Positions 25,808 through 37,807 are shown, numbered from the stretch's first letter. The stretch: DNA of 64,000 nucleotides from Liolophura sinensis (GCF_032854445.1 NW_027018089.1:1-64000); one strand, 5' to 3'. Numbers and translations: made by a program. The notes: generated by a model from the sequence alone, not told the origin.

Positions 25808-28561
25808 ATGGAAACCAGGGACATTTGCAATTTTTTAAACAGCTGCCGATGCCTGGGCCAATTCCGCATCTTTTAGACCTTATTGATGTGGGTCAGTGAT
25901 CAGTTGTACTTTTTACAGCAGACTGTATCAAGTACCTTGTAATTTTTTATGTACAAATGGTGTGGTTTTTCTACACGCAGATAAAGACATTGAGATTGTC
26001 CTGGACTTAAAAGTAAGACAATTGCTGGATGAGTTAAATGGGCTGAGCCCAAGGATTTGACGTCTTCTGGGCTACCGAAGGGCACATAACTTATAGTCCA
26101 AATGTTTGAATATAGTAATGACCAGTCGCGATGGTACATAGTACAGTGTAGCCGATTTCAATTAACAAAAAGACCAGGCAAAAATGCAAAGGTGGAAAAA
26201 CTGTTCCAGTGCTGCTGGCAAGAGGCTAATCCGACGTATTTTGTGACGAGAAATCGAATGGTGCAAACTGCGTTGCTCCCCGACCATTACTTTTGGCTGT
26301 AGCGACAATTCAATGATCATTGATGTCATAGTCACGTGCCCAGCAACGGCTCTTACTCAATGGAAACCGGGGAAATATGCAATTTTTTTTAACAGCTGCC
26401 GATGCCTGGCCCAATTCCGCATCTTTTGGCACCTTATTGATGTGGGTCAGTGTTCAAGTGTACTTTTTACAGCAGACTGTATCAAGTACCTTGTATTTTT
26501 TATGTACAAATGGTGTGGTGTTTCTACACGTAGATAAAGACATTGAGATTGTCTTGGACTTAAAAGTAAGACAATTGCTGGATGAGTTAAATGGGCTTAG
26601 CCCAAGGATTTGAGGTCTTCTGGGCTACCGAAGGGCACATAACTTATAGTCAAATGTTGAATATAGTAATGACCGGTTGCGATGGTACATAGTACGGTGT
26701 AGCCGATTTCAATTAACAAAAAGACCAGGCAAAAATGCAAAAGTGGAAAAACTGTTCCAGTGCTGCTGGTAAGAGGCTAATCCGACGTATTTTGTGACGA
26801 AAATCGAATGGTGCAAACCGCGTTGCTCTCCGACCAATACTTTTGGCTGTAGCCACAATTGAATGATCATTGATGTCATAGTCATGTGCCCAGCAACGGC
26901 TCTTACTCAATGGAAACCAGGAAATTTGCAATTATTTAAACAGCTGCCGATGCCTGGGCCAATTCCGCATCTTTTGGCACCTTATTGATGTGGGTCAGTG
27001 ATCAGTTGTACTTTTTACAGCAGACTGTCTCAAGTACCTTGTATTTTTTATGTACAAATGGTGTGGTTTTTCTACACGTAGATAAAGACATTGAGATTGT
27101 CTTCGACTTAAAAGTAAGACAATTGCTGGATGAGTTAAATGGGCTTAGCCTAAAGATTTGACGTCTTCTGGGCTACCGAAGGGCACATAAACTTACAGTC
27201 AAAAGTTGAATATAGTAACGATCATTCGCGATGGTACATAGTACAGTGTATCCTATTTCAAATTAACAAAAAGACCAGGCAAAATGCAAAAGTAGAAAAA
27301 ATGTTCCAGTGCTGCTGGTAAGAGGCTAATCCGACGTATTTTGTGACGAGAAATCGAATGGTGCAAACCGCGTTGCTCTCCCACCATTACTTTTGGCTGT
27401 AGCCACAATTGAATGATCATTGATGTCATAGTCACGTGCCCAACAACGGCTCTTACTCCATGGAAACCAGGGAAATATGCAATTTTTTAACAGCTGCCGA
27501 TGCGTGGCCCAATTCCGCATCTTTTAGAACCTTATAGATGTGGGTCAGTGATCAGTTGTACTTTTTTACAGCAGACTGTATCTAGTACCTTGTGTTTTTT
27601 ATGTACAAATGGTGTGGTTTTTCTACACGTAGATAAAGACATTGAGATTTGTCTTGGACTTAGAAGAAAGACAATTGCTGGGTGAGTTAAATGGTTTGGG
27701 CCCAAAGATTTGCCATATTCTGGGCTACCGAAGGGCAAATAACTTATAGTCAAAAGTTGAATATAGTAATGACCAGTCGCGATGGTACATAGTACAGTGT
27801 ATCCGATTTCAAATTAACAAAAAGACCAGGCAAAAATGCAAAAGTGGAAAAACTGTTCCAGTGCTGCTGGTAAGAGGCTAATCCGACGTATTTTGTGACG
27901 AAAAATCGAATGGTGCAAACCGCGTTGCTCCCCGACCATTACTTTTGGCTGTAGCGACAATTGAATGATCATTGATGTCATAGTCACATGCCCAGCAACG
28001 GCTCTTACTCAATGGAAACCGGGGAAATATGCAATTTTTTAAACAGCTGCCGATGCCTGGCCCAATTCCGCATCTTTTGGCACCTTATTGATGTGGGTCA
28101 GTGTTCAAGTGTACTTTTTACAGCAGACTGTATCAAGTACCTTGTATTTTTTATGTACAAATGGTGTGGTGTTTCTACACGTAGATAAAGATATTGAGAT
28201 TGTCTTGGACTTAAAAGTAAGACAATTGCTGGATGAGTTAAATGGGCTTAGCCCAAGGATTTGAGGTCTTCTGGGCTACCGAAGGGCACATAACTTATAG
28301 TCAAATGTTGAATATAGTAATGACCGGTTGCGATGGTACATAGTACGGTGTAGCCGATTTCAATTAACAAAAAGACCAGGCAAAAATGCAAAAGTGGAAA
28401 AACTGTTCCAGTGCTGCTGGTAAGAGGCTAATCCGACGAATTTTGTGACGAAAAATCGAATGGTGCAAACCGCGTTGCTCTCCGACCATTACTTTTGGCT
28501 GTAGCCACAATTGAATGATCATTGATGTCATAGTCACGTGCCCAACAACGGCTCTTACTCC
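25808..28561 (+). repeat. Higher-order repeat B, copy 2 (five monomers)
   Basis: Phase points are 25,808, 26,360, 26,910, 27,460 and 28,012. Each monomer matches the one 2,744-2,760 bp upstream in its private variants (for example 'gatgcgtggccc' at both ~24,744 and ~27,500) better than it matches its immediate neighbours. Confidence 0.92.
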
Positions 28562-31500
28562 ATGGAAACCAGGGAAATTTGCAATTTTTTAAACAGCTGC
28601 CGATGCCTGGGCCAATTCCGCATCTTTTAGAACTTTATTGATGTGGGTCAGTGATCAGTTGTACTTTTTACAGCAGACTGTATCTAGTACCTTGTGTTTT
28701 TTATGTACAAATGGTGTGGTTTTTCTACACGTAGATAAAGACATTGAGATTGTCTTGGACTTAGAAGTAAGACAATTGCTGGATGAGTTAAATGGGCTTA
28801 GCCCAAAGATTTGACGTCTTCTGGGCTACCGAAGGGCACATAACTTGCAGTCAAAAGTTGAATATAGTAACGACCATTCGCGATGGTACATAGTACAGTG
28901 TATCCTATTTCAAATTAACAAAAAGACCAGGCAAAAATGCAAAAGTAGAAAAAATGTTCCAGTGCTGCTGGTAAGAGGCTAATCCGACGTATTTTGTGAC
29001 GAGAAATCGAATGGTGCAAACCGCGTTGCTCTCCGACCATTACTTTTGACTGTAGCCACAATTGAATGATCATTGATGTCATAGTCACGTGCCCAACAAC
29101 GGCTCTTACTCCATGGAAACCAGGGAAATATGCAATTTTTTAACAGCTGCCGATGCCTGGCCCAATTCCGCATCTTTTAGAACCTTATTGATGTGGGTCA
29201 GTGTTCAAGTGTACTTTTTACAGCAGACTGTATCAAGTACCTTGTATTTTTTATGTACAAATGGTGTGGTGTTTCTACACGTAGATAAAGATATTGAGAT
29301 TGTCTTGGACTTAAAAGTAAGACAATTGCAGGATGAGTTAAATGGGCTTAGCCCAAGGATTTGAGGTCTTCTGGGCTACCGAAGGGCACATAACTTATAG
29401 TCAAATGTTGAATATAGTAATGACCGGTTGCGATGGTACATAGTACGGTGTAGCCGATTTCAATTAACAAAAAGACCAGGCAAAAATGCAAAAGTGGAAA
29501 AACTGTTCCAGTGCTGCTGGTAAGAGGCTAATCCGACGTATTTTGTGACGAGAAATCGAATGGTGCAAACCGCGTTGCTTTCCGACCAATACTTTTGGCT
29601 GTAGCCACAATTGAATAATCATTGATGTCATAGTCACGTGCCCAGCAACGGCTCTTACTCCATGGAAACCAGGGAAATTTGCAATTTTTTAAACAGCTGC
29701 CGATGCCTGGGCCAATTCCGCATCTTTTGGCACCTTACTGAAGTGGGTCAGTGTTCAAGTGTACTTTTTACAGCAGACTGTATCAAGTACCTTGTATTTT
29801 TTATGTACAAATGGTGTGGTGTTTCTACACGTAGATAAAGACATTGAGATTGTCTTGGACTTAGAAGAAAGACAATTGCTGGGTGAGTTAAATGGTTTGG
29901 GCCCAAAGATTTGCCATCTTCTGGGCTACCGAAGGGCACATAACTTATAGTCAAAAGTTGAATATAGTAATGACCAGTCGCGATGGTACATAGTACAGTG
30001 TATCCGATTTCAAATTAACAAAAAGACCAGGCAAAAATGCAAAAGTGGAAAAACTGTTCCAGTGCTGCTGGTAAGAGGCTAATCCGACGTATTTTGTGAC
30101 GAAAAATCGAATGGTGCAAACTGCGTTGCTCCCCGACCATTACTTTTGGCTGTAGCGACAATTGAATGATCATTGATGTCATAGTCACGTGCCCAGCAAC
30201 GGCTCTTACTCAATGGAAACCAGGGAAATATGCAATTTTTTAAACAGCTGCCGATGCCTGGCCCAATTCCGCATCTTTTGGCACCTTATTGATGTGGGTC
30301 AGTGTTCAAGTGTACTTTTTACAGCAGACTGTATCAAGTACCTTGTATTTTTTATGTACAAATGGTGTGGTGTTTCTACACGTAGATAAAGATATTGAGA
30401 TTGTCTTGGACTTAAAAGTAAGACAATTGCTGGATGAGTTAAATGGGCTTAGCCCAAGGATTTGAGGTCTTTTGGGCTACCGAAGGGCACATAACTTATA
30501 GTCAAATGTTGAATATAGTAATGACCGGTTGCGATGGTACATAGTACGGTGTAGCCGATTTCAAATTAACAAAAAGACCAGGCAAAAATGCAAAAGTGGA
30601 AAAACTGTTCCAGTGCTGCTGGTGAGAGGCTAATCCGACGTATTTTGTGACGAGAAATCGAATGGTGCAAACGGCGTTGCTTTCCGACCAATACTTTTGG
30701 CTGTAGCCACAATTGAATGATCATTGAAGTCATAGTCACGTGCCCAGCAACGGCTCCTACTCCATGGAAACCAGGGAAATTTGCAATTTTTTAAACAACT
30801 GCCGATGCCTGGGCCAATTCCGCATCTTTTAGAACCTTATTGATGTGGGTCAGTGATCAGTTGTACTTTTTACAGCAGACTGTATCTAGTACCTTGTGTT
30901 TTTTATGTACAAATGGTGTGGTTTTTCTACACGCAGATAAAGACATTGAGATTGTCCTGGACTTAGAAGTAAGACAATTGCTGGATGAGTTAAATGGGCT
31001 GAGCCCAAAGATTTGACGTCTTCTGGGCTACCGAAGGGCACATAACTTACAGTCAAAAGTTGAATATAGTAACGACCATTCGCGATGGTACATAGTACAG
31101 TGTATCCTATTTCAAATTAACAAAAAGACCAGGCAAAAATGCAAAAGTGGAAAAACTGTTCCAGTGCTGCTGGTAAGAGGCTAATCCAACGTATTTTGTG
31201 ACGAAAAATCGAATGGTGCAAACCGCGTTGCTCCCCGACCATTACTTTTGGCTGTAGCCACAATTGAATGATCATTGATGTCATAGTCACGTGCCCAGCA
31301 ACGGCTCTTACTCCATGGAAACCAGGGAAATTTGCAATTTTTTAAACAGCTGCCGATGCCAGGGCCAATTCCGCATCTTTTAGAACTTTATTGATGTGGG
31401 TCAGTGATCAGTTGTACTTTTTACAGCAGACTGTATCTAGTACCTTGTGTTTTTTATGTACAAATGGTGTGGGTTTTTCTACACGTAGATAAAGACAATG

Positions 31501-32964
31501 AGATTGTCTTGGACTTAGAAGAAAGACAACTGCTGGGTGAGTTAAATGGTTTGAGCCCAAAGACTTGCCATCTTCTGGGCTACCGAAGGGCACATAATTT
31601 ATAGTCAAAAGTTGAATATAGTAATGACCAGTCGCGATGGTACATAGTACAGTGTATCCGATTTCAAATTAACAAAAAGACCAGGCAAAAAATGCAAAAG
31701 TGGAAAAACTGTTCCAGTGCTGCTGGTAAGAGGCTAATCCGACGTATTTTGTGACGAAAAATCGAATGGTGCAAACCGCGTTGCTCCCCGACCATTACTT
31801 TTGGCTGTAGCCACAATTGAATGATCATTGATGTCATAGTCACGTGGCCCAGCAACGGCTCTTACTCCATGGAAACCAGGGAAATTTGCAATTTTTTAAA
31901 CAGCTGCCGATGCCTGGCCCAATTCCGCATCTTTTGGCACCTTATTGATGTGGGTCAGTGATCAGTTGTACTTTTTACAGCAGACTGTCTCAAGTACCTT
32001 GTATTTTTTATGTACAAATGGTGTGGTGTTTCTACACGTAGATAAAGACATTGAGATTGTCTTGGACTTAGAAGTAAGACAATTGCTGGATGAGTTAAAT
32101 GGGCTTAGCCCAAAGATTTGACGTCTTCTGGGCTACCGAAGGGCACATAACTTACAGTCAAAAGTTGAATATAGTAACGACCATTCGCGATGGTACATAG
32201 TACAGTGTATCCTATTTCAAATTAACAAAAAGACCAGGCAAAAATGCAAAAGTAGAAAAAATGTTCCAGTGCTGCTGGTAAGAGGCTAATCCGACGTATT
32301 TTGTGACGAGAAATCGAATGGTGCAAACCGCGTTGCTCTCCGACCATTACTTTTGACTGTAGCCACAATTGAATGATCATTGATGTCATAGTCACGTGCC
32401 CAACAACGGCTCTTACTCCATGGAAACCAGGGAAATATGCAATTTTTTAACAGCTGCCGATGCCTGGCCCAATTCCGCATCTTTTAGAACCTTATAGATG
32501 TGGGTCAGTGATCAGTTGTACTTTTTACAGCAGACTGTATCAAGTACATTGTGTTTTTTATGTACAAATGGTGTGGTTTTTCTACACGTAGATAAAGACA
32601 TTGAGATTGTCTTGGACTTAGAAGTAAGACAATTGCTGGATGAGTTAAATGGGCTTAGCCCAAAGATTTGACGTCTTCTGGGCTACCGAAGGGCACATAA
32701 CTTATAGTCAAAAGTTGAATATAGTAATGACCAGTAGCGATGGTACATAGTACAGTGTAGCCGATTTTAATAAAAAAAAAGACTAGGCAAAAATGCAAAA
32801 GTGGAAAAACTGTTCCAGTGCTGCTGGTAAGAGGCTAATCCGACGTATTTTGTGACGAGAAATCGAATGGTGCAAACCGCGTTGCTCTCCGACCAATACT
32901 TTTGGCTGTAGCGACAATTGAATGATCATTGATGTCATAGTCACGTGCCCAGCAACGGCTCTTA
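28562..32964 (+). repeat. Satellite block B up to the LINE, six-monomer spacing
   Basis: Phase points are 28,562, 29,113, 29,662, 30,213, 30,764, 31,315, 31,869 and 32,420. The variant 'cttttgactgtag' occurs at ~29,045 and ~32,352. The monomers starting at 28,562 and 29,113 resemble those at 31,869 and 32,420, exactly 3,307 bp (six monomers) apart. The last monomer is interrupted by the LINE 4 bp short of the next phase point. Confidence 0.93.
32958..32964. repeat. Target-site duplication, left copy
   Basis: The heptamer 'gctctta' of the satellite ('acggctcttactccatgg') directly precedes the LINE 3' end. It is repeated at 39,077-39,083. Removing the element and one copy leaves a monomer spacing of 549 bp (32,420 to the equivalent of 32,969), confirming the boundaries. 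Confidence 0.85.
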
Positions 32965-33206
32965 ATTTTAATTTAAGTCTTTATTTGTTTACTGAGGATA
33001 TCCCACAACCCATGGGTCACTAGGGGGTCTCCTCATACTTATATGCATCATACATTTATATAATCAAAACTTGATAGTGAAGAATAAAATATTTACAATA
33101 TTTACTATACACATAGGTATCCAATACTGCACACACTCATATACTTCATTAAGTACCGATTATATAACAGATTTAGGAATGGGTTTCAGTCTTAGCACTT
33201 TGTACC
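32965..33206 (-). other. LINE 3'UTR and tail
   Basis: This stretch lies between the ORF2 stop and the left target-site duplication. In element orientation it ends 'aaataaagacttaaattaaa' and similar A/T-rich sequence, with no long poly(A). No open frame of note is present. Confidence 0.85.
32980..32985 (-). promoter_or_regulatory. Putative polyadenylation signal of the LINE
   Basis: AATAAA on the minus strand, about 15 bp before the 3' end of the element, is correctly placed to specify 3' end formation of the LINE transcript. Position and motif are seen; function is inferred. Confidence 0.6.
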
Positions 33207-36200
33207 TTAAAAGGAGCTTGTTTGAACTACTTGGTGAGTACGATGGATAAATCTTCGAGTATCTTGAATGAATTTGTGCACAGAACAGAATATGGTTTTA
33301 TTGTCTTCAAGAGATAGGTCGTTTGATCCAAAAAGTAAAATATTTGAGATATGTTTTGAGCAATGCGGAAGGAAAATAGATAAGTGAGCATTTGGAGAAA
33401 TCGTTTTAGTAAACCTTTCGAACATGTGCTTCCTTTGAGCGGCATATGCGGGACATTCAATAAGAAAATGATGATAATTTTCACATTTGTAATTACATTT
33501 ATGACAAGACTGGTCATCTGAAAGGCCATTGGTAAATAAGTCTGCGTGAAGAGCGCTCAGTCCCATCCGCATCCTACAATGCAGTATCGAGGAAAATGTT
33601 ACAAAAGAATCGTACAGTACGGAAATAGTAATGCTGTCAACAAAACTAGGTTTAACATAGGATTTAAGCTTTTCTAGAGAGTCGTGACGAAAGTGGAGAG
33701 GTATTGAATTCCAATCTTTAATTGCTTGGGGAATAAATGACGACATGTACAACTGGATACGACCTTTGGGAAGACGGATGTTGTGCTTATTTCGTAGATT
33801 GTATGTACTGACGACAGCTTCATTTCCGCATGGTAGTAATTTTTTCAAATAAGGAGGCGATAGCCCATTTATAATTTTATGGAAAAGAAGAATTCTGTGG
33901 GATCTACGTCTCACATAAAGCGGTTCCCATCTTAGTTCATTTAATAATTTACTATAAGATGTCCGACGTAGGCCCCCAGAACAGAGAAGAGCAGCTCTTC
34001 GCTGAATTGTTTCAAGTTTTTGAGACAACACTTTACCGCAATTGTCAAACAGGATGTCAACATATTGGATGGTAGATCTTATTTGACTGAAGTATAGAGT
34101 TTTCAAACATTTTCGGGTAAGGCATTTCTTACATCGGTTGAGAATACTCAGTTTTTTGTTACATTTATTAACTACGTTTCTAATGTGTTCGTCCCATTTC
34201 CCATTGTGTTGTAAAACGATCCCAAGGTGTTTGTGGGACTGAACGCTCTTCACCTCCGTGCCATTAAGATACAGTTTGGGATAGGAAGGATTTCCCTTTA
34301 ATGATACAAGTAAATAAACTGTCTTAAGAGCATTGAATGTGACACACCATTGATTTGCCCACGATGCTAACTTGCTAAGGTCACGGTTCACTCTAGTTTC
34401 TGAGACTGGTAAATCTTTAATTTCTTCTAACAAGGATGTGTCGTCAGCAAATATATTTATGTCACATTCAATATTAGTATTTATATCATTTATGAAGATA
34501 AGAAACAACAAAGGACCAAGTACAGAGCCCTGAGGAACTCCTGAGTACGTAGGATTCGAGCTAGATTCTTTACCGTTGAGGCAAACAGAGATTGATCGAT
34601 CAGATAAGTAATCATTTATCCACGCCAGTAACATTCCTCCATTACCCATCTGCCTCAACTTAAATAGTAAACCTGTGTGCCAAACCTTGTCAAAGGCTTT
34701 GCTCACATCCAAGAATACCAAACACATATCATTACCGTTGTCTAAACCTTTATAAATATTATGGACGATTTTAGTTAGTTGACAGATAGTTGAATCACCA
34801 CTTTTGAATCCTGCATTGTGAGGAATAAGAATATTGTTTATCGTAAGATATTGATATAAATGTTTATAGACGACTTTTTCAAATACTTTGGATATCGATG
34901 GTTGAAGACATACTGGTCTGTAGTTAGAAATACAATGTCGATCACCTTTTTTAAATACTGGGCAAACGCGGCACCTTTTCCACGCGGACGGAAAGACGCC
35001 GTTTTGTAATGAAGAGTTAAATAGTTTAGTAAGCGAGGGTGCTATACTTCCTGCTGCACTCTGCAACATAAAATTACTGATCCCATCCGGGCCTGATGCC
35101 TTTTTTGTATTTAACGAACTGAGACGCTGACCGACTTCCTTTTTAGTTATTTGTATACTGTTTAAACGAGTTGTAGTAACGAAGGAGAAGTCCGGCAAGT
35201 CGGGGACAGGAGATGGAAGGTCAGAATGTGATGCAAAGAATGCACAGAAAGCATTGGCCTTATCAATATCACTGGACACATTTTTACCATTTACAAGTAG
35301 TGGTGGTATTGGAGGTTTTGCTTTAGAACCCAACATTGATTTCATTGAAGACCAGTAAGTCTTGGTATCTAGCTTTGGGTCAGATAGTTTGGTTTTTAGA
35401 CGTGTAGCATAGCGACGAATAGCCTCTCTTTTGGCTGTGTTGGCCTCCCTTCTGGCTATATAGAAGCGAAATTTATCTTTTTCATTTTTAGATCTTTTAT
35501 ACTTTTTAAAGCATCTATTTCGAATTCGTAACTTATATCGCACATCATTGGTCATCCAGGGCTTGTCACGAGGTCTCACGGTAATTTCTTTATTTGGGAT
35601 AGCTTCCTTACAGCATGACAGAAAAAGATTTGACCATGCATACACTTCGTCATTTATATCAGTGAAAACGTCACATATATCCCAGGGTGAGACAGACAGT
35701 AAGTTACGTAGACGGTCTATATCAGCACATTTAAGGTCCCATACATGTCTTTTAAAAGATTTAGGTTTATCATTGCACAGAACATCCAGTTTACAATAGA
35801 TCGTGCAGTGGTCAAGATTAGCCATGGGACAAGCCACTCCGTAATCTATTACATATCTCATATTGTCAGTGATTATTAGATCTAATAAATAGGCACTATC
35901 TTCCGTATATCTTGTCGGCTCATTCAGTATTTGCAATACATTTTTTCCAGCCAAAAGGTCGAAAAGTTTCATTTTTAATTCACTCTTATCATGGTATTTA
36001 TTCCAGTCAGTGCAGCGATCGTTAAAATCACCAAATATTAGTAAAGCATGTGGGTTTTCTGATATAACAGAAGTGAGAGTAGAATCAAAGTTATCAATAA
36101 AAAGATCCCGCGATTCCGTTGATTGGTTAGGAGGGCGGTAACATACAGCAACTAATACACTTCTATTGAACAATTCAATTGTAATCCATAGCATTTCATT

Positions 36201-36848
36201 TTCATTTTCAAGATCTAATCTGCGTGTGATATTCAATGATGACTTACAATAAATGGCAACACCCCCGCCATGCCTATCTCTGTCTTTCCTTATAATGTAG
36301 TACCCTTCTATATTAACTCTTTCATCTGGTATGGCAGAACTAAGCCAAGTTTCTGTTACACAAATAATATCGTAATCATGTTCATTTACAAGTACGGTTG
36401 AGACTTCGTCTAACTTAGAATATGATGACATTTGATCATCAGACTGAGCCAGAAGGCTCCTAGCATTAAAATGACAACATCTTAAGTTATGCGAGCTTGG
36501 TGGTCCCGGATTTTTATGTATATCTCCGCATCGCAGCAGTAATGCGATAATGACAATTAAAACGTAATTCAAGTTGTTTAACATACAAAGAATACCTATA
36601 ATAACACAAAATAGTAAAGAGTCAGTAGCATTACAAATCACTGTTAATTCATTCAGCAAGTTTATAAGTTTGATTAGGTGTACCCTACTTTTACAGCACA
36701 CAAAGTTATACCAAGTCCCGATTGCCACACGATATTGACTTAGGTAATCCATGACGCAACAACATTTAAGAAAGAAAGAAGCACATGTTCTAGCCTGGTT
36801 ACCATCGTACTCACTTGATAACAGCTCGATTTTTTGTTTATTACGCAT
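33207..36848 (-). CDS. LINE ORF2: APE endonuclease / reverse transcriptase polyprotein
   Basis: The protein nicks target DNA and reverse-transcribes the element's RNA at the nick. The start shown is the first AUG (36,848), giving 1,213 residues; the frame is open 54 nt further up to a stop at 36,903-36,905, but only a TTG is available there. Residues ~78-105 are hydrophobic, followed by a 2A-like GDIHKNPGP at 108-116. The APE-type endonuclease (~122-355) shows N128, E166, HGGGV, GDFND (273-277), D323 and D346-H347. The reverse transcriptase (~560-850) shows SGPDG, NYRP, D714 in FLDVSKAFDKVWH, GVPQGSVLGP (770-779) and FADD (800-803). A C-terminal C-x2-C-x8-H-x4-C motif (C1115, C1118, H1127, C1132) resembles the zinc knuckle of many LINEs. 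All key residues are present, so the enzyme looks competent. Family membership is near certain; clade is tentative. Confidence 0.96.
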   Translation of the reverse strand: MRNKQKIELLSSEYDGNQARTCASFFLKCCCVMDYLSQYRVAIGTWYNFVCCKSRVHLIKLINLLNELTVICNATDSLLFCVIIGILCMLNNLNYVLIVIIALLLRCGDIHKNPGPPSSHNLRCCHFNARSLLAQSDDQMSSYSKLDEVSTVLVNEHDYDIICVTETWLSSAIPDERVNIEGYYIIRKDRDRHGGGVAIYCKSSLNITRRLDLENENEMLWITIELFNRSVLVAVCYRPPNQSTESRDLFIDNFDSTLTSVISENPHALLIFGDFNDRCTDWNKYHDKSELKMKLFDLLAGKNVLQILNEPTRYTEDSAYLLDLIITDNMRYVIDYGVACPMANLDHCTIYCKLDVLCNDKPKSFKRHVWDLKCADIDRLRNLLSVSPWDICDVFTDINDEVYAWSNLFLSCCKEAIPNKEITVRPRDKPWMTNDVRYKLRIRNRCFKKYKRSKNEKDKFRFYIARREANTAKREAIRRYATRLKTKLSDPKLDTKTYWSSMKSMLGSKAKPPIPPLLVNGKNVSSDIDKANAFCAFFASHSDLPSPVPDLPDFSFVTTTRLNSIQITKKEVGQRLSSLNTKKASGPDGISNFMLQSAAGSIAPSLTKLFNSSLQNGVFPSAWKRCRVCPVFKKGDRHCISNYRPVCLQPSISKVFEKVVYKHLYQYLTINNILIPHNAGFKSGDSTICQLTKIVHNIYKGLDNGNDMCLVFLDVSKAFDKVWHTGLLFKLRQMGNGGMLLAWINDYLSDRSISVCLNGKESSSNPTYSGVPQGSVLGPLLFLIFINDINTNIECDINIFADDTSLLEEIKDLPVSETRVNRDLSKLASWANQWCVTFNALKTVYLLVSLKGNPSYPKLYLNGTEVKSVQSHKHLGIVLQHNGKWDEHIRNVVNKCNKKLSILNRCKKCLTRKCLKTLYFSQIRSTIQYVDILFDNCGKVLSQKLETIQRRAALLCSGGLRRTSYSKLLNELRWEPLYVRRRSHRILLFHKIINGLSPPYLKKLLPCGNEAVVSTYNLRNKHNIRLPKGRIQLYMSSFIPQAIKDWNSIPLHFRHDSLEKLKSYVKPSFVDSITISVLYDSFVTFSSILHCRMRMGLSALHADLFTNGLSDDQSCHKCNYKCENYHHFLIECPAYAAQRKHMFERFTKTISPNAHLSIFLPHCSKHISNILLFGSNDLSLEDNKTIFCSVHKFIQDTRRFIHRTHQVVQTSSF
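36501..36527 (-). other. 2A-like ribosome-skipping motif in LINE ORF2
   Basis: This codes for GDIHKNPGP, residues 108-116 of ORF2, directly after a strongly hydrophobic stretch and just before the endonuclease. Canonical 2A peptides end D-[VI]-E-x-N-P-G-P, and ribosomes skip the last Gly-Pro bond. 2A-like sequences in front of APE endonucleases are reported from several invertebrate non-LTR retrotransposons. Here the NPGP core and the DI are kept, but Glu is replaced by His, so activity is uncertain. If active, the endonuclease-reverse transcriptase would be released from an ~115-residue leader. Confidence 0.7.
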
Positions 36849-37807
36849 GTAGTTATCGGTAAGATCACGTGTAACATAGTACAGTACATACAAGTAAGAA
36901 TTTCAAAATAAATCACAAAAAATATGAGGTGTAAAGGTGCGTACATAGTACGTCCTCAGAAGCACCAGTCTCAGACAGAAGCGTATAGGGAGAGGTGGGT
37001 TACTGGCACAATAAAGTATCATGAGGAAGTTATTAACAATGACAGTTTGTTTACAAATATTATCACTAAGGTGAGTATTTTCAACTTATATATTGAGAAT
37101 TGGGATTTGCCTAAAGGAGACAACTATTAATCAGAAATAAGGGCCAATCTTCCGTATAGTTTTGAATGGTAATTATTTATCTACTTATTGGATAAACAAC
37201 GATTTGGGCTTACTGGAAGGTTACTGAAAAATGGTCAAAGACAATACAAATAGATTGTACGTTTTGTTAACCGTGACTTTTCACTTTTGGTACCCTGTAG
37301 CTTGGTACACAAACATAATGACGTCATTTTCCCGTCTACTTCATATATTTATTGTTCCCCAATATTTGTAGTTTAATTTGGAATTTATCCGGTAATTGAA
37401 CTGGAATATTTAATGTGTCATGGCCAAATGCATATACACATTTATATATTCTTAACTATCAGATAAATTTTTTAATTTTTCGGGCTTACTTATGCAGATA
37501 TATGGATATATGTATGTATACACGTACAGTTACACGGCCATTTACACATGTCCAAGACCAATTCGTTGTGAGTACAATATTGTTGATCAAGTCAAGTGTT
37601 TTAGAGAGAGACATTGAGCAGCAGTTTGTGTTGGAGTAGCGTACATATTATCTGCTATTACGTAAGTTACGGCAGCAGACCGCACTTTTGTGTTAGTAGA
37701 CACGCATGTACAGTCAGAGTTACTATACAGAAAGCACATCGGTCGGCTGTCTTTAAAGTATGAACACTCCTGTATCCTGCACGGGAAAAGTGATTTGTCC
37801 GGGTTGA
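36849..37807 (-). other. LINE inter-ORF region
   Basis: There are 959 bp between the ORF1 stop and the first AUG of ORF2. No recognisable domain is encoded. A short alternating TA-rich tract lies at about 37,490-37,530. The length is notable for a LINE, where ORF1 and ORF2 are often close or overlapping, so ORF2 may be translated by reinitiation or from another transcript. I see no splice structure that joins the two ORFs. Confidence 0.7.

Noticed and set aside
35548-35799. Plus-strand open frame inside the LINE
   Set aside because: It is an antisense shadow of the well-supported ORF2 coding sequence, with no domain.
36849-36893. Start of LINE ORF2 at 36,893
   Set aside because: The codon there is TTG. 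In an animal element the first AUG at 36,848 is a more credible start, though leaky or non-AUG initiation cannot be excluded.
36870-36950. Satellite fragment inside the LINE ('gtacatagtac'-like sequence near 36,940)
   Set aside because: The match is about 11 bp and palindromic, so chance is sufficient; no flanking satellite similarity.
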